64,000 bases of DNA from Clostridium disporicum (GTDB taxonomy: Bacteria; Bacillota; Clostridia; Clostridiales; Clostridiaceae): NCBI RefSeq assembly GCF_001405015.1, contig NZ_CYZX01000006.1, positions 62,001 to 126,000 on the forward strand, read 5' to 3'. The notes below the pieces were generated by a model. The model worked only from the letters and a program-made list of their open reading frames with translations. It did not search any database and was not told where the DNA came from. Each line of letters begins with the position of its first letter. Position 1 is the first letter of the stretch. The translations under genes were made by a program, and so were the position numbers. Positions 34,845-44,757 of this stretch are shown here, in pieces.

Positions 34845-35093
34845 AAAATCGCTCCTTTCATATTCTCTTAGGGAATTGATTTTTATTAATCAATACCTCT
34901 TATTTATTATTAACTTAATTTAAATTTTTAATCTTTATAGTTTATTTGTAGTTGGATAAATGGGAAAAGGTTGGGCAAATTAAGTATAAATAAAAAAAGA
35001 ATTTCTAATTAAAAAATAGAGAGTTTTGAATACTTAGACTTGATGTGATTTTATTAGATAAATTCTTAACTTTAATTTGTAAAGGGTGTATTT

Positions 35094-36413
35094 ATGGAAA
35101 ATAAGAATTTGAAAAAGGATATAGGATTATTTATGGCCACAATGTTGGTATGTGGTAATATGATAGGTTCAGGGGTATTTATGATACCAGCTACATTAGC
35201 TGAGGTTTCAGGTCCTCTTGCAACAATTTTAGCATGGATATTGACTACTATAGGATCTATATTAGTAGCTATATCTTTTGCAAATTTAGGTTCAAAGTTT
35301 CCTGAAACAGGAGGTGCATATCAATATGTGAAAGAAGCATTTGGAGAGTTTGCAGGATTTTTAAGTGCATGGTTATATTGGAATGGATCATGGATTGGAA
35401 ATACAGCTATTTTAGTAACACTAACAAGCTATTCAGCGGCTATATTTCCAGTTTTAAATAAGCCTCTTTATTCAATAATTTATTCTAGTTTAGTACTTTG
35501 GGCAGTTACTATATTAAATATAGTTGGCGTAAAGCAAGCAGGGAAAATCCAAAGCTTTACAACCGTATTTAAAATAGTTTTTTTTGCTTTATTTATAATA
35601 ATTGCTTTTTTAAATTTTGATAAAAATAATTTGCTTCCGTTACTACCTAAAAATAAAGGGTTAGAAACAATATCGTTAGCAGCTACTACTACGCTTTGGG
35701 CATTTATAGGTTTAGAGAGTGCTACGGTAGCAGCTGGAGAGATAAGAAATCCTGAAAAGAATGTAAAAAGAAGCACTATATATGGGTTAATAATTTCGGC
35801 AGTAATTTATTTATTAATTAGTATTGCAAGTATGGGAGCTATGCCAAATGAAGTATTGGCAAAAAGCACAGCACCATTAACAGATATCTTAACTAGATAT
35901 TTAGGAAATTCAGTAGGCATAATTATATCAGCTATAGTAGTAGTATCAATTTTAGGAACAACTATAGGATGGATTTTAGCTACAGCAAGAGTGGCTTATG
36001 CAGCAGGACAGGATGGAGTATTTCCTAAAATATTTGGTAAGGTAAGTAGTAAATACAATACGCCTGTTTACTCATTAATTATAAGTGGTATTTTAGTAAA
36101 TATTTTGTTATTAACAAACTATCAAAAAAGTATGGTTTCAGCATTTTCTTTTATAACAATATTAGCAACTCTTTCATATTTACCTGTATATTTATTATCT
36201 GTATCTGCTGAGATTATGATAATGTTTAGAGATGAAAAGGAGATAAGTATAGGAAAGTTTATAGGTAAGTCCATAATACCTTTATTAGCATTTATATACA
36301 CTCTTTGGACTATATATGGATCAGGTGCAGAAACCGTTATGTGGGGATTTATTTTAATGCTATTAGGAATTCCTTTTTATATATATAATTACCACAAGAA
36401 TGGAACTAAATAG
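35094..36413 (+). CDS. APC-family amino acid permease
   Basis: The 439-residue protein has about twelve membrane segments and the APC signature GNMIGSGVFMIPATLAEVSG in helix 1 plus WAFIGLESATVAAGEIRNPE in helix 6. These are the substrate-binding unwound regions, and the latter resembles arginine/agmatine or related antiporters. The substrate is not determined. The start ATG follows AAAGGGTG. It stands alone between the lemA operon and a sensor kinase. Confidence 0.88.
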   Translation: MENKNLKKDIGLFMATMLVCGNMIGSGVFMIPATLAEVSGPLATILAWILTTIGSILVAISFANLGSKFPETGGAYQYVKEAFGEFAGFLSAWLYWNGSWIGNTAILVTLTSYSAAIFPVLNKPLYSIIYSSLVLWAVTILNIVGVKQAGKIQSFTTVFKIVFFALFIIIAFLNFDKNNLLPLLPKNKGLETISLAATTTLWAFIGLESATVAAGEIRNPEKNVKRSTIYGLIISAVIYLLISIASMGAMPNEVLAKSTAPLTDILTRYLGNSVGIIISAIVVVSILGTTIGWILATARVAYAAGQDGVFPKIFGKVSSKYNTPVYSLIISGILVNILLLTNYQKSMVSAFSFITILATLSYLPVYLLSVSAEIMIMFRDEKEISIGKFIGKSIIPLLAFIYTLWTIYGSGAETVMWGFILMLLGIPFYIYNYHKNGTK

Positions 36414-36501
36414 AAGAAATATAAAATTTATGTTGCTTGTATTTGCATATATATAATGATAAAATTATATTTAGTGTAAAAAAAAGTATAATTTTAAATT
36501 C

Positions 36502-36556
36502 AAGAATTAACAATTAAGCATATAATTACAAAATAGTGCCTTAGTTGTTAATTCTT
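36502..36556. repeat. inverted repeat before propeller kinase gene
   Basis: AAGAATTAACAA (36502-36513) and TTGTTAATTCTT (36545-36556) are perfect 12-bp complements around a 31-base loop, ending 21 bases before the ATG. It could be the permease terminator, an operator, or a hairpin affecting kinase translation. Confidence 0.6.
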
Positions 36557-36577
36557 AATTATTAAAGGAAGAGAAAT

Positions 36578-39500
36578 ATGAGAAAGAATAGATTACTGAA
36601 GACGGCTTTCTTAATAATTACCATTAATTTGATATTATTAAATTATAATTATGAAGTAAAAGCAAAAGAACAGATGAATTTTAAGAATATAACCATAGAA
36701 GAAGGGTTAACACAAGGGACAGTAGAAGCACTATTTCAAGACAGTAAAGGATATATATGGATTGGTACCAACGATGGACTAAATAGATATAATGGATATC
36801 AATTTAAAGTTTATAGAGTAGAAGAAGATAATAAAAATAGTTTGGTAAACAATTATATTTTAGATATAAAAGAGGACAAGTACGGAAACATATGGGTAGC
36901 TACTGCAAATGGATTGAGTAAAATACATAATGATGGACAAAAGATAACTAATTATTTAGATGATGCAGAAAAAGGGAATTTATCGCATGCAAATGTTGCA
37001 TCAATACTTATAACTAGTGATGATAAAATATTAATAGGAACTGCAGATGGATTAAATATATATGATGAAGATACAGATAGCTTTAAAAGAATATTTGAAG
37101 GTGATAAGTTAACTGAACAGTATATAAATTCATTAGTTGAAGATAGTCAAAAGAATATATGGATAGCTACAGAAAATGGTATAAGTAAAATTAATTTAGA
37201 AACTGGTAGCTCAAAGAATTTTCTATATGACAGTAATGATGAAAATACTATAAGTGAAAATAATATATATAAAGTTTACTATGATACTGATGGATATATA
37301 TGGGCAGGAACATATGATAGTGGGGCATGTAAGATAGATATTAATACTGATGAAATAACTAGATATTATTGTAAACAAGATGATAAATCAATAGGTGGGA
37401 ATTTTGTTAAAAACTTTTTGAAGGATTCTAAAGGCCATATATGGGTATGTACTGATGGAGGCTTATCAAAGTTAAATAATGATGGAAGTTTTACTACATA
37501 TAAGAATAAACTATACGACAAAGACTCTTTAATAGATGATAATATATTTTCTATAATACAAGATAGGACAGGCCTTATATGGTTAGGTACTTATTCAGGA
37601 ATTAGTATTTTTAACCCTGATAGAAAGATATCACATTATAAGAATGATCCTTTTGATAGTAAAACTATAAGTGATAATATGGTTACTGCTCTTTATGAGG
37701 ATGAACAAGGATTATTATGGATTGGAAGCAAAAATAAGGGGATAGACTTACTTAACAGGGAAACTGATAGAATTGATAATTTAAGAAAAAATGATCTTAT
37801 TGATATAATACCAAGTGATTGTATATACGATATAACTGGGAATGGAAATAAAATATGCATAGCTACTGATAAAGGAGTTGCTATAATTGATAAAGAATCT
37901 AAAACTAGTAAGATGTATGACGAAAATAATGGGTTGACTAATAATGTAGTAAAAAGCATTTATTATGATAGTTTAGGATATCTTTGGATAGGAACACCAA
38001 CAGGCCTATCTATTTTAAATTTAGAGACAGATGAGATAATAGATATTACAGAAATTATAAAAGAATATTCTCCATCAGACCAGTATATTGGAGATATATA
38101 TAAAGATAGTGATGGTGAGTATTTTATAGCAACTTTTGTTCAAGGTGGATTAATTAGAATAAACCCTAGAACAAAAGAAATAAAGGCTTATAGGAATGAA
38201 GAAAAAAATAAGAACTCTTTAAGCAATAACTCAGTGAGAACAATAGCAGAAGGGTTTAGAGGAGAAATTTGGATAGGAACTAGCTTAGGGCTAAATAAAT
38301 TTAATAAGGATACTGAGGAATTTGAGAGATACACAACTAAAGATGGTATAGCAAATGCTAATATTTATGGTATATTAGTTGATAAATATGGTAACCCTTG
38401 GGTGAGTACTAATATGGGAATATCCAAGATAAATAGAAGCAATGGAAAAGTTATTAACTTAGACATAACTGATGGACTTCAAAGTAATGAATTTAACGGA
38501 AAAGCTTATTTTAAAAATAAAAAAGATGAATTTATTTTTGGGGGAATAAATGGATTTAATATATTTAATCCAGAAGATATTAAAGAAACTCAATATACAT
38601 ATGGTATAACATTTGATGAATTTAAGGTAAATGGAGTAAATATAGATAGCCTTGATTCAAAAAAATTAAAATATGATGAAAATAATATATTTATAGAAGC
38701 ATTTTTACCTAATTACATAAATCCAAAGGCAATACAATATTATTATTTATTAGAAGGTGCTAATGATGACTGGACAGCGATGGAAACAAATTCAATTACT
38801 TTAAGTAATCTTTCTCCTGGCGATTATGTATTTAATATTAGAGCAAGAAATAATAATGGAGTTATTAGTGAAAGTACAAGTGTAGCATTTACAATATCGC
38901 CACCATTTTGGGCTAGCAAATACTCTGTGTTTCTGTACATTTTTATAGTAATAATTACTTTTTTAAATCATAAATATAAAGTTAAAAAACTAGATGAACT
39001 AGTAGACCAAAGAACTAATGCTTTAAGCGAAGAAATGAAAAGAAATAATGACTTATTTAAGAAGGTAATTGATTTAGAAAAAAGCAAAAATAATTATTTG
39101 ATAAATATGTCTCATGAACTAAGAACACCATTAAATGTTATTTATTCAACGGAACAATTAATAAGAGAGTTAAACAAAGGTGATTTAGGGATAGAAAAAG
39201 ATAAGTTAAATAAGTATATGGGAATTATGAGAAATAATACTAAGAGATTATTGAAAATAATTAATGATTTAATAGACTCTTCAAAGATTGAACATGGAAG
39301 CTATAGAATAGACATAAAAGAAGTGGATATAGTTTATTTAGTAGAAGAAGCAGCACTTTCTTTAAGGGAGTATATTGAAGATAAAGGTATTAATTTAATT
39401 ATAGATCCTGAAATAGAAGAAAAGATAATTGAAGTAGATGAGAATGAGATAGAACGCTGTATAGTTAATATAGTGAGCAATGCAGCAAAGTTTACTAATA

Positions 39501-39793
39501 TAGGGGGGAATATTGAGGTCACTATAAAGGATCTTAATAACCATGTAAAAATAGAAATTATAGATGATGGAATAGGAATAGATAAAGATCATCATGAGTT
39601 AATATTTAATAGATTTAATCAAGTTGTAGATAAAAATGCTGAAGTTAAAGGTGGAAGCGGATTAGGCTTAACTATAACTAAAAAGATTATAGAACTTCAT
39701 GAAGGTGAAATATATGTAGAAAGCGAAGTAGGTAAGGGAAGTAAGTTTGTTATCATATTACCTATAAAACAAAAAAGAAATAAAATTGATTAA
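36578..39793 (+). CDS. two-component sensor kinase with beta-propeller sensor domain
   Basis: The 1071-residue protein has a signal peptide (1-30), then about a dozen propeller blades, each with a GYIWIGTNDGLNRYN-type strand (residues 40-670). A Y_Y_Y domain (about 690-775), one membrane helix (about 785-802), a HisKA domain with His846 in SHELRTPLNVIYS and an ATPase with DDGIGID and GGSGLGLTITKK follow. This is the hybrid-like propeller architecture used for sensing extracellular ligands, often glycans, in Bacteroidetes. Here no receiver or DNA-binding domain is fused and no regulator gene is adjacent, so the output is unknown. SD AAAGGAAGAG. Confidence 0.92.
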   Translation: MRKNRLLKTAFLIITINLILLNYNYEVKAKEQMNFKNITIEEGLTQGTVEALFQDSKGYIWIGTNDGLNRYNGYQFKVYRVEEDNKNSLVNNYILDIKEDKYGNIWVATANGLSKIHNDGQKITNYLDDAEKGNLSHANVASILITSDDKILIGTADGLNIYDEDTDSFKRIFEGDKLTEQYINSLVEDSQKNIWIATENGISKINLETGSSKNFLYDSNDENTISENNIYKVYYDTDGYIWAGTYDSGACKIDINTDEITRYYCKQDDKSIGGNFVKNFLKDSKGHIWVCTDGGLSKLNNDGSFTTYKNKLYDKDSLIDDNIFSIIQDRTGLIWLGTYSGISIFNPDRKISHYKNDPFDSKTISDNMVTALYEDEQGLLWIGSKNKGIDLLNRETDRIDNLRKNDLIDIIPSDCIYDITGNGNKICIATDKGVAIIDKESKTSKMYDENNGLTNNVVKSIYYDSLGYLWIGTPTGLSILNLETDEIIDITEIIKEYSPSDQYIGDIYKDSDGEYFIATFVQGGLIRINPRTKEIKAYRNEEKNKNSLSNNSVRTIAEGFRGEIWIGTSLGLNKFNKDTEEFERYTTKDGIANANIYGILVDKYGNPWVSTNMGISKINRSNGKVINLDITDGLQSNEFNGKAYFKNKKDEFIFGGINGFNIFNPEDIKETQYTYGITFDEFKVNGVNIDSLDSKKLKYDENNIFIEAFLPNYINPKAIQYYYLLEGANDDWTAMETNSITLSNLSPGDYVFNIRARNNNGVISESTSVAFTISPPFWASKYSVFLYIFIVIITFLNHKYKVKKLDELVDQRTNALSEEMKRNNDLFKKVIDLEKSKNNYLINMSHELRTPLNVIYSTEQLIRELNKGDLGIEKDKLNKYMGIMRNNTKRLLKIINDLIDSSKIEHGSYRIDIKEVDIVYLVEEAALSLREYIEDKGINLIIDPEIEEKIIEVDENEIERCIVNIVSNAAKFTNIGGNIEVTIKDLNNHVKIEIIDDGIGIDKDHHELIFNRFNQVVDKNAEVKGGSGLGLTITKKIIELHEGEIYVESEVGKGSKFVIILPIKQKRNKID

Positions 39794-39797
39794 TAAT

Positions 39798-39850
39798 AAA
39801 AAAATTCCCAGTTAGAATAATCTATCTGAGAATTTTTTTTATATTTTCTG
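39798..39850 (+). terminator. terminator after propeller kinase gene
   Basis: An imperfect stem (AAAAATTCCCAGTTAGA with TCTATCTGAGAATTTTT) is followed by a long T-run. Confidence 0.7.
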
Positions 39851-39935
39851 ATTATATATTACCATAAAATTACGAAAATTTCAAGTCTTGTACTGCTCTG
39901 AGGTAAGGAGTAAAGTGTATTGAGAGGTGATCGAA

Positions 39936-40406
39936 ATGAATGAAAAATTTAGTTTAGTTCTTCAGGATATGCAGAAAAAACAAGCTATAGCAGAGATTAA
40001 AAAGTGTAATGAGCTTACAATTAAATATGGTTTGCATTTAAATGATGATGAAGTTAAGGCATTAGTTGAAAGACGTTTTGATGCGTTGAAAAATACAGGA
40101 AGAATAGAATTTTCTGAAGGTATTTTAACAAAGATAATTGAAGCCTTTTGTGATTCACCTTATATTATGCAGCAAAATTATGAAGATACCTTATTAGAGC
40201 TTCAAGATGCATTTTACTTTTTTAAAAGTGAAGCTATGGATCAAATTTCAGATGATGAGCTAATTGAGTTTATGAAAAGACATTTTGATGGGAAATGCCA
40301 AGGCTCTTTAGAGTATTTAAGTGGAACAACTTTAGAGGAGCTTTGTAGAAATACAAGATACGGATTTAAAGTTGATGATACTGATATATATGGACATCAA
40401 TTTTAG
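39936..40406 (+). CDS. DUF6323-like protein
   Basis: The 156-residue, soluble, mostly helical protein carries stretches such as HLNDDEVKALVERRFDALKN and MDQISDDELIEFMKRHFDGKC. It resembles clostridial DUF6323 proteins (family name from memory) and has no enzymatic motif. The ATG at 39936 is preferred over an in-frame GTG at 39927, since GAGAGGTG is then the SD. The next gene follows after 8 bases, so the two are co-expressed. Confidence 0.7.
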   Translation: MNEKFSLVLQDMQKKQAIAEIKKCNELTIKYGLHLNDDEVKALVERRFDALKNTGRIEFSEGILTKIIEAFCDSPYIMQQNYEDTLLELQDAFYFFKSEAMDQISDDELIEFMKRHFDGKCQGSLEYLSGTTLEELCRNTRYGFKVDDTDIYGHQF

Positions 40407-40414
40407 GAGGTATT

Positions 40415-41635
40415 ATGGAGAATAACAACAGTTTGTTGAAGTTTTCAGATGAGATACAATTAGAGAATAATATTAGTAATGAAAATAGAGAGCTAATTGA
40501 AATTAAGATGTGGAACCTATTAGGAAAGTGGACTGAACGATATACAATGGGGGATAGTACTTCTGTTCCTATTGAAATAGCAGAAGAGTTACTTAAGTCG
40601 ATTTCTTTTTCGATAGGTATAGAGTTAAGGGATTCTAGTGATTTTGTAGAAAGATTAATAAATGATGATATGATGAAGCTACTTAAAGAATCATGGGCTA
40701 AAATAGAGGCTATGATAGATGAAGGAAAAGTTTTGTTAAAGGAAGTAATAGAAACATCAATTCATATAGGAAATATCTCTTATGAAGATACTATTAGGGA
40801 AATAGAACAATTCTTTAAGAGGTATGATTATAGATTTTTTGCACATCAGATAGACTGTAGTATAGATTATCAGCTTTCAAATCCAATATCAGAAGAATTG
40901 CAAGGAATAGAGTATATTAATAAGTATTTAAAGACAATTTTAATTGAAAATAAGTTTTGTAGTAAATTTAGTAGAGAAAATATAATTAATATTTTAAATA
41001 GCCATTGTTCTGATTATAAAGGTTTATTAATTAATATATTTGAGCCAGTTGTTATTAATACTTTAGGACTTTCTATTTTAGAAGAAGATATATTAGGATT
41101 AGATATTTCAAAATTTCAGAGAGAAAGGTTATTACTCTTTTTCAAAGGGTTATCAAAAAAGCAGACTAAAGAAGCACTTGCTGATGGAGCAAAAAAAGTT
41201 TGTGATAAATTAAATATAAAGAGTAATGAAGTGATAGAGTATATTAAAAAAACTTGTATAGATATATATCCTAGGCTTGAAGAGGCATTAGCAGAAGGAA
41301 ATATAGAAAATATATTTTTAAGTTTTGAAATACAGGATGATTTTATAGAAAATGTATTTATAGATAATGAGCCAATGAATGATGAAAAATTAAGAGATTT
41401 GATAGATGAAATAAAAAGCTGTAGATTTATTTCAGATAAAATAGCTATAGTAAAACAAGAAATACACAGCTTAGAAGATTTGATAGAAGTTTTAGGACAA
41501 TGTTTCTGGGGAGATGAGCCTATAGAATTATTTAAGGCGCTTTCCAAAGATGAGATTGAATTAATAAGATATTATCTAGAAAATAATCCAGAGTATTATT
41601 CAGACTCAGGATGGGAAAAAAAGTGTGAGCAATAG
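40415..41635 (+). CDS. DUF6179-like protein
   Basis: The 406-residue protein is soluble, acidic and helical throughout (MWNLLGKWTERYTMGDSTSV near the N-terminus; a C-terminal VLGQCFWGDEPIELFKALSK). It fits the DUF6179 family that neighbours DUF6323 in clostridia; the name is recalled and was not searched. No active-site pattern, signal or membrane segment is visible. It shares an operon with the preceding gene (SD TTAGGAGG) and ends in a hairpin shared with the convergent TPR gene. Confidence 0.7.
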   Translation: MENNNSLLKFSDEIQLENNISNENRELIEIKMWNLLGKWTERYTMGDSTSVPIEIAEELLKSISFSIGIELRDSSDFVERLINDDMMKLLKESWAKIEAMIDEGKVLLKEVIETSIHIGNISYEDTIREIEQFFKRYDYRFFAHQIDCSIDYQLSNPISEELQGIEYINKYLKTILIENKFCSKFSRENIINILNSHCSDYKGLLINIFEPVVINTLGLSILEEDILGLDISKFQRERLLLFFKGLSKKQTKEALADGAKKVCDKLNIKSNEVIEYIKKTCIDIYPRLEEALAEGNIENIFLSFEIQDDFIENVFIDNEPMNDEKLRDLIDEIKSCRFISDKIAIVKQEIHSLEDLIEVLGQCFWGDEPIELFKALSKDEIELIRYYLENNPEYYSDSGWEKKCEQ

Positions 41636-41648
41636 CTCACACTTTATA
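41621..41648. terminator. bidirectional terminator overlapping two stop codons
   Basis: AAGTGTGAGC / GCTCACACTT, a perfect 10-bp stem with a 4-base loop, spans the end of the DUF6179 gene and the end of the TPR gene. Confidence 0.85.
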
Positions 41649-42465
41649 TATTTGGTGTTAATTCATATAAAACTTTCTCTGCAGAATCTTTTGAAACAGT
41701 TGTTAGCAATGAATCATTAGTATCTAATGCTTTTTCTAATAATTCAATAGCTTTTTCAGTTTCACCTTTTTGTTTAAGTATTAATGCGTAGAAGTAGTAA
41801 GGTTCAATAAATAAAATATTCTCTTCTAATAATGAGGCAAAAGTTTCTTCAGCAACTTCAGTATTTCCAAGCTTAAAGTTAGCTTCACCAAAATTTGATT
41901 TTAATATATTATTGCTGTCATCATACTCTAGGCCTTCTTTTAGTAATTCAAGAGATTCCTCAACACGGCCAGCTATAAGTAATAAAGACGTTAAAGTCTC
42001 GTAAATATAAGAACTTTTTTCTTTTGATAATAAATCTTTAAGCTTATTAATAGCAACTTCAAGATTACCAGTTTTCCAGAGTATTAAAGCTTTAGATACA
42101 TTTAAATTAAGCATTTCATGGTCTTTGAATTTTCTTTCTGCTAAAAGTTTATCTAAAACTTCTTTAGCTCTATCAGGATTCCCATGTTTTAGCTCGATTA
42201 AGATGTAGCCTCTAATAATTCCTGCATTTGCATACTTAGAAGAAACAGCTTTTTTATATTCCTCAATTGCTGTAGCGTAATCCTTAGCTGTATAAGCTCT
42301 ATTACCTTTTATAACATTAATAAGGTATTTTTGCTTTAAAATATTAAATAGTATTATTGCAGTAATTAATACTATTCCAACAGCTTTGCTTACAGTCATA
42401 ATAAAAAAAGAAATAATTATTAAAATAATACTTATCGATGGAATTTTATTTTTTTCTTTACTCAT
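41644..42465 (-). CDS. tetratricopeptide-repeat membrane protein
   Basis: The 273-residue protein has a short basic N-terminus, one long or two short membrane helices (about 8-45) and then TPR units, the clearest being AYTAKDYATAIEEYKKAVSS and EPYYFYALILKQKGETEKAI-type helices. TPR domains mediate protein contacts; the partner is unknown. It is transcribed alone on the minus strand, and its 3' end overlaps the terminator hairpin. Confidence 0.85.
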   Translation of the reverse strand: MSKEKNKIPSISIILIIISFFIMTVSKAVGIVLITAIILFNILKQKYLINVIKGNRAYTAKDYATAIEEYKKAVSSKYANAGIIRGYILIELKHGNPDRAKEVLDKLLAERKFKDHEMLNLNVSKALILWKTGNLEVAINKLKDLLSKEKSSYIYETLTSLLLIAGRVEESLELLKEGLEYDDSNNILKSNFGEANFKLGNTEVAEETFASLLEENILFIEPYYFYALILKQKGETEKAIELLEKALDTNDSLLTTVSKDSAEKVLYELTPNI

Positions 42466-42754
42466 AAATTTTCTCCGTTCACCTAATTAAATTTATATTA
42501 CTTATTATGTAAAATATTATATAACGAAAGAGAATAAAAGTTAAGGTTAATAGATTAAATTTAATTTATATTAACAATTAATATTTGACTATGAAAATGT
42601 TTAGATGATAGGATAGAAGTAGTACTATAGAAATGATGTAAAAATATCATGTTAGGAAATGATAAAATGTTTGACTAGGATAAATGTGAAACACTTGTAG
42701 TACGTAAGAAAGAGTTAATAAAAAATAGGGAGTAGAAAGTGAGAGGAAAATATT

Positions 42755-43672
42755 ATGAAAAATATAATTTTAGGTACAACTGATATTAAAGCTTCTAGCA
42801 TAGGCTTAGGATGTATGAGAATTGCAGATATGGAAAAGGAAGATGTAAATAAGTTAATTAATATAGCGTTAGAGGAAGGGATTAATTTCTTTGATCATGC
42901 AGATATTTATGGCAAAGGAAGATCAGAGGAGATTTTTTCAGAAGCTATAGGAATGAATTCAAGCTTAAGAGAAAAAATGATAATTCAAAGTAAGTGTTCA
43001 ATAAGACCAGGATTTTACGATTACTCAAAAGAGCATATAATAAGTTCTGTTGATGGAATATTAAAGAGGTTAAAAACAGATTATCTTGATATATTATTAT
43101 TACACCGTCCAGATACTTTGATGGAACCTGAAGAAGTTTCAGAAGCATTTGAAGAATTATTTAAAGCAGGAAAGGTAAGAGAGTTTGGTGTAAGCAATCA
43201 TAATCCAATGCAGATTGAGCTTTTAAATAAGTATTTGAAAAATAAGATAATGATAAATCAATTACAATTTAGCTTAATGCATACTGGAATAATAGATTCC
43301 GGAATAAACGTAAATATGAAGGTAGAGCCTTCAATAGATAGAGATGGAAGTATATTAGAATATTGCAGACTTAAGGATATAACTATCCAGGCTTGGTCTC
43401 CATTCCAATATGGATTCTTTGAAGGTGTATTCTTAAATAATGATAAGTTCCCAGAGTTAAATGCAAAGATAAATGAAATTGCAGAAAAGAAAAATGTGAC
43501 AAATTCAGCTATAGCTACTGCTTGGATATTAAGACATCCAGCAAAAATACAAACAATAGTTGGTACTACTAATACTGAACGTTTAAGAGATATATGTAAA
43601 GCCTCAGAAGTTGAATTAACAAGACAAGAATGGTATGAATTATATAGAGCAGCAGGTAATCAACTGCCATAA
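42755..43672 (+). CDS. aldo/keto reductase
   Basis: The 305-residue TIM-barrel oxidoreductase shows the catalytic tetrad in order: Asp and Tyr in FFDHADIYGKGRSEE, Lys in QSKCSIRPG, His in ILLLHRPD. NADPH-binding text follows near the C-terminus (IVGTTNTERLRDICKASE). It resembles the YdhF-like branch acting on small carbonyls; the substrate is unknown. SD GAGAGGAAAA precedes the ATG and a short terminator follows, so it is monocistronic. Confidence 0.93.
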   Translation: MKNIILGTTDIKASSIGLGCMRIADMEKEDVNKLINIALEEGINFFDHADIYGKGRSEEIFSEAIGMNSSLREKMIIQSKCSIRPGFYDYSKEHIISSVDGILKRLKTDYLDILLLHRPDTLMEPEEVSEAFEELFKAGKVREFGVSNHNPMQIELLNKYLKNKIMINQLQFSLMHTGIIDSGINVNMKVEPSIDRDGSILEYCRLKDITIQAWSPFQYGFFEGVFLNNDKFPELNAKINEIAEKKNVTNSAIATAWILRHPAKIQTIVGTTNTERLRDICKASEVELTRQEWYELYRAAGNQLP

Positions 43673-44011
43673 TATTAAGATTAAATTTGAAATAGAAATT
43701 TTACATTAATAGATAGCGACTTGCTATCTATTTTTTTTTGTAATAAGAACTCTTGAGTATTTTTATTGCTGAGATGGAAAAACTAATATAATGACTGTGC
43801 AAATTTAATGAATTTATTTTGTTAGATTTATAATATGAATAAAAATTTGCGAATAAAAATAATTATTACACGAAGAAAATAGATTAATTTATTTAAGATA
43901 CTTTATCATAGATTAAGCGAAAATGTAAAAAAACATAAATTTATGACGGATGTATTTTAAATTAATATCAATGATATAGAAAAATTTTATTTTTAACTGA
44001 AGGGGTCTGGT
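43673..44011. other. upstream region of the AgrA/AgrC-like pair
   Basis: This 339-base gap holds the aldo/keto reductase terminator (43709-43739) and a perfect palindrome CATAAATTTATG at 43934-43945 that could bind a regulator. I found no peptide-pheromone (agrD) or agrB gene. Confidence 0.5.
43709..43739 (+). terminator. terminator after aldo/keto reductase
   Basis: ATAGATAGC / GCTATCTAT with a 5-base loop is followed by nine T. Confidence 0.88.
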
Positions 44012-44734
44012 ATGATAAAATTTGCAATTTGTGAAGATGAAATAATTCAGGCAGAGATTAATCAAGATTATATAAAAAGATGGGCAGATAAGAATAATAT
44101 TGAATATAAAATAGATATATTTGAATCTGCAGAAAAATTTCTATTTAGTTGGCAATATGAAGAGGTATACGATGTTATCATTCTAGATATTCGAATGAAA
44201 AGTATGTCTGGCATGGAGTTAGCTAGAAATATAAGATTAAAGGATAGTGATGTAATAATTATTTTTATTAGTGGAATAGATGATTATGTGTTTGATGGAT
44301 ATAACGTAGCAGCATTTAACTATCTACTAAAACCAATTAATGATGAGAAAATTTTTAATGTTTTAGATAGAGTAAAAGAAAAATTAGAAAAAGATAAAAA
44401 TGCTAAACAATTTTTACTTTTATCAAAAGGTAAAAATATATTTAAGATAGACTATGATGATATATTCTATATTATCGCTTTTGATCATTACATTGATATT
44501 CATAGTAAGAATGAAATATATACTTTTAATAGGAAAATTAGTCAATTAGAGGAGCTATTGCCTAAAGAAAATTTTGTTAGATGTCATAGGTCTTATATTG
44601 TAAATATTAAGTATGTTAAAAATATAAACAAGAACAGCTTGCTATTAGAGGATGATATTAAAATTCCTATAAGTAAAACAAGAATGGATAATACATATAA
44701 TACCTTTATTAATTACTTTGCAAAAACTGAGTGA
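44012..44734 (+). CDS. LytTR-family response regulator (AgrA-like)
   Basis: The 240-residue protein joins a receiver domain (acidic ICEDEI near residue 6, phospho-acceptor Asp in VIILDIRM, KP at YLLKPIND) to a C-terminal LytTR DNA-binding domain (CHRSYIVNIKYVKNI). AgrA-type regulators bind paired direct repeats after phosphorylation by their kinase. The kinase gene is immediately downstream and the stop is a TGA at 44732. SD AAGGGG. Its targets are not visible, but the EAL gene just downstream is a plausible output. Confidence 0.92.
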   Translation: MIKFAICEDEIIQAEINQDYIKRWADKNNIEYKIDIFESAEKFLFSWQYEEVYDVIILDIRMKSMSGMELARNIRLKDSDVIIIFISGIDDYVFDGYNVAAFNYLLKPINDEKIFNVLDRVKEKLEKDKNAKQFLLLSKGKNIFKIDYDDIFYIIAFDHYIDIHSKNEIYTFNRKISQLEELLPKENFVRCHRSYIVNIKYVKNINKNSLLLEDDIKIPISKTRMDNTYNTFINYFAKTE

Positions 44735-44757
44735 TTGGTTTTAAAGGAGAAATTGCA

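Noticed and set aside
43835..43882. 15-codon frame before the AgrA-like gene as a pheromone precursor
   Set aside because: It lacks an SD, a cysteine or serine for a ring, and any AgrD-like charged tail; no agrB is nearby.
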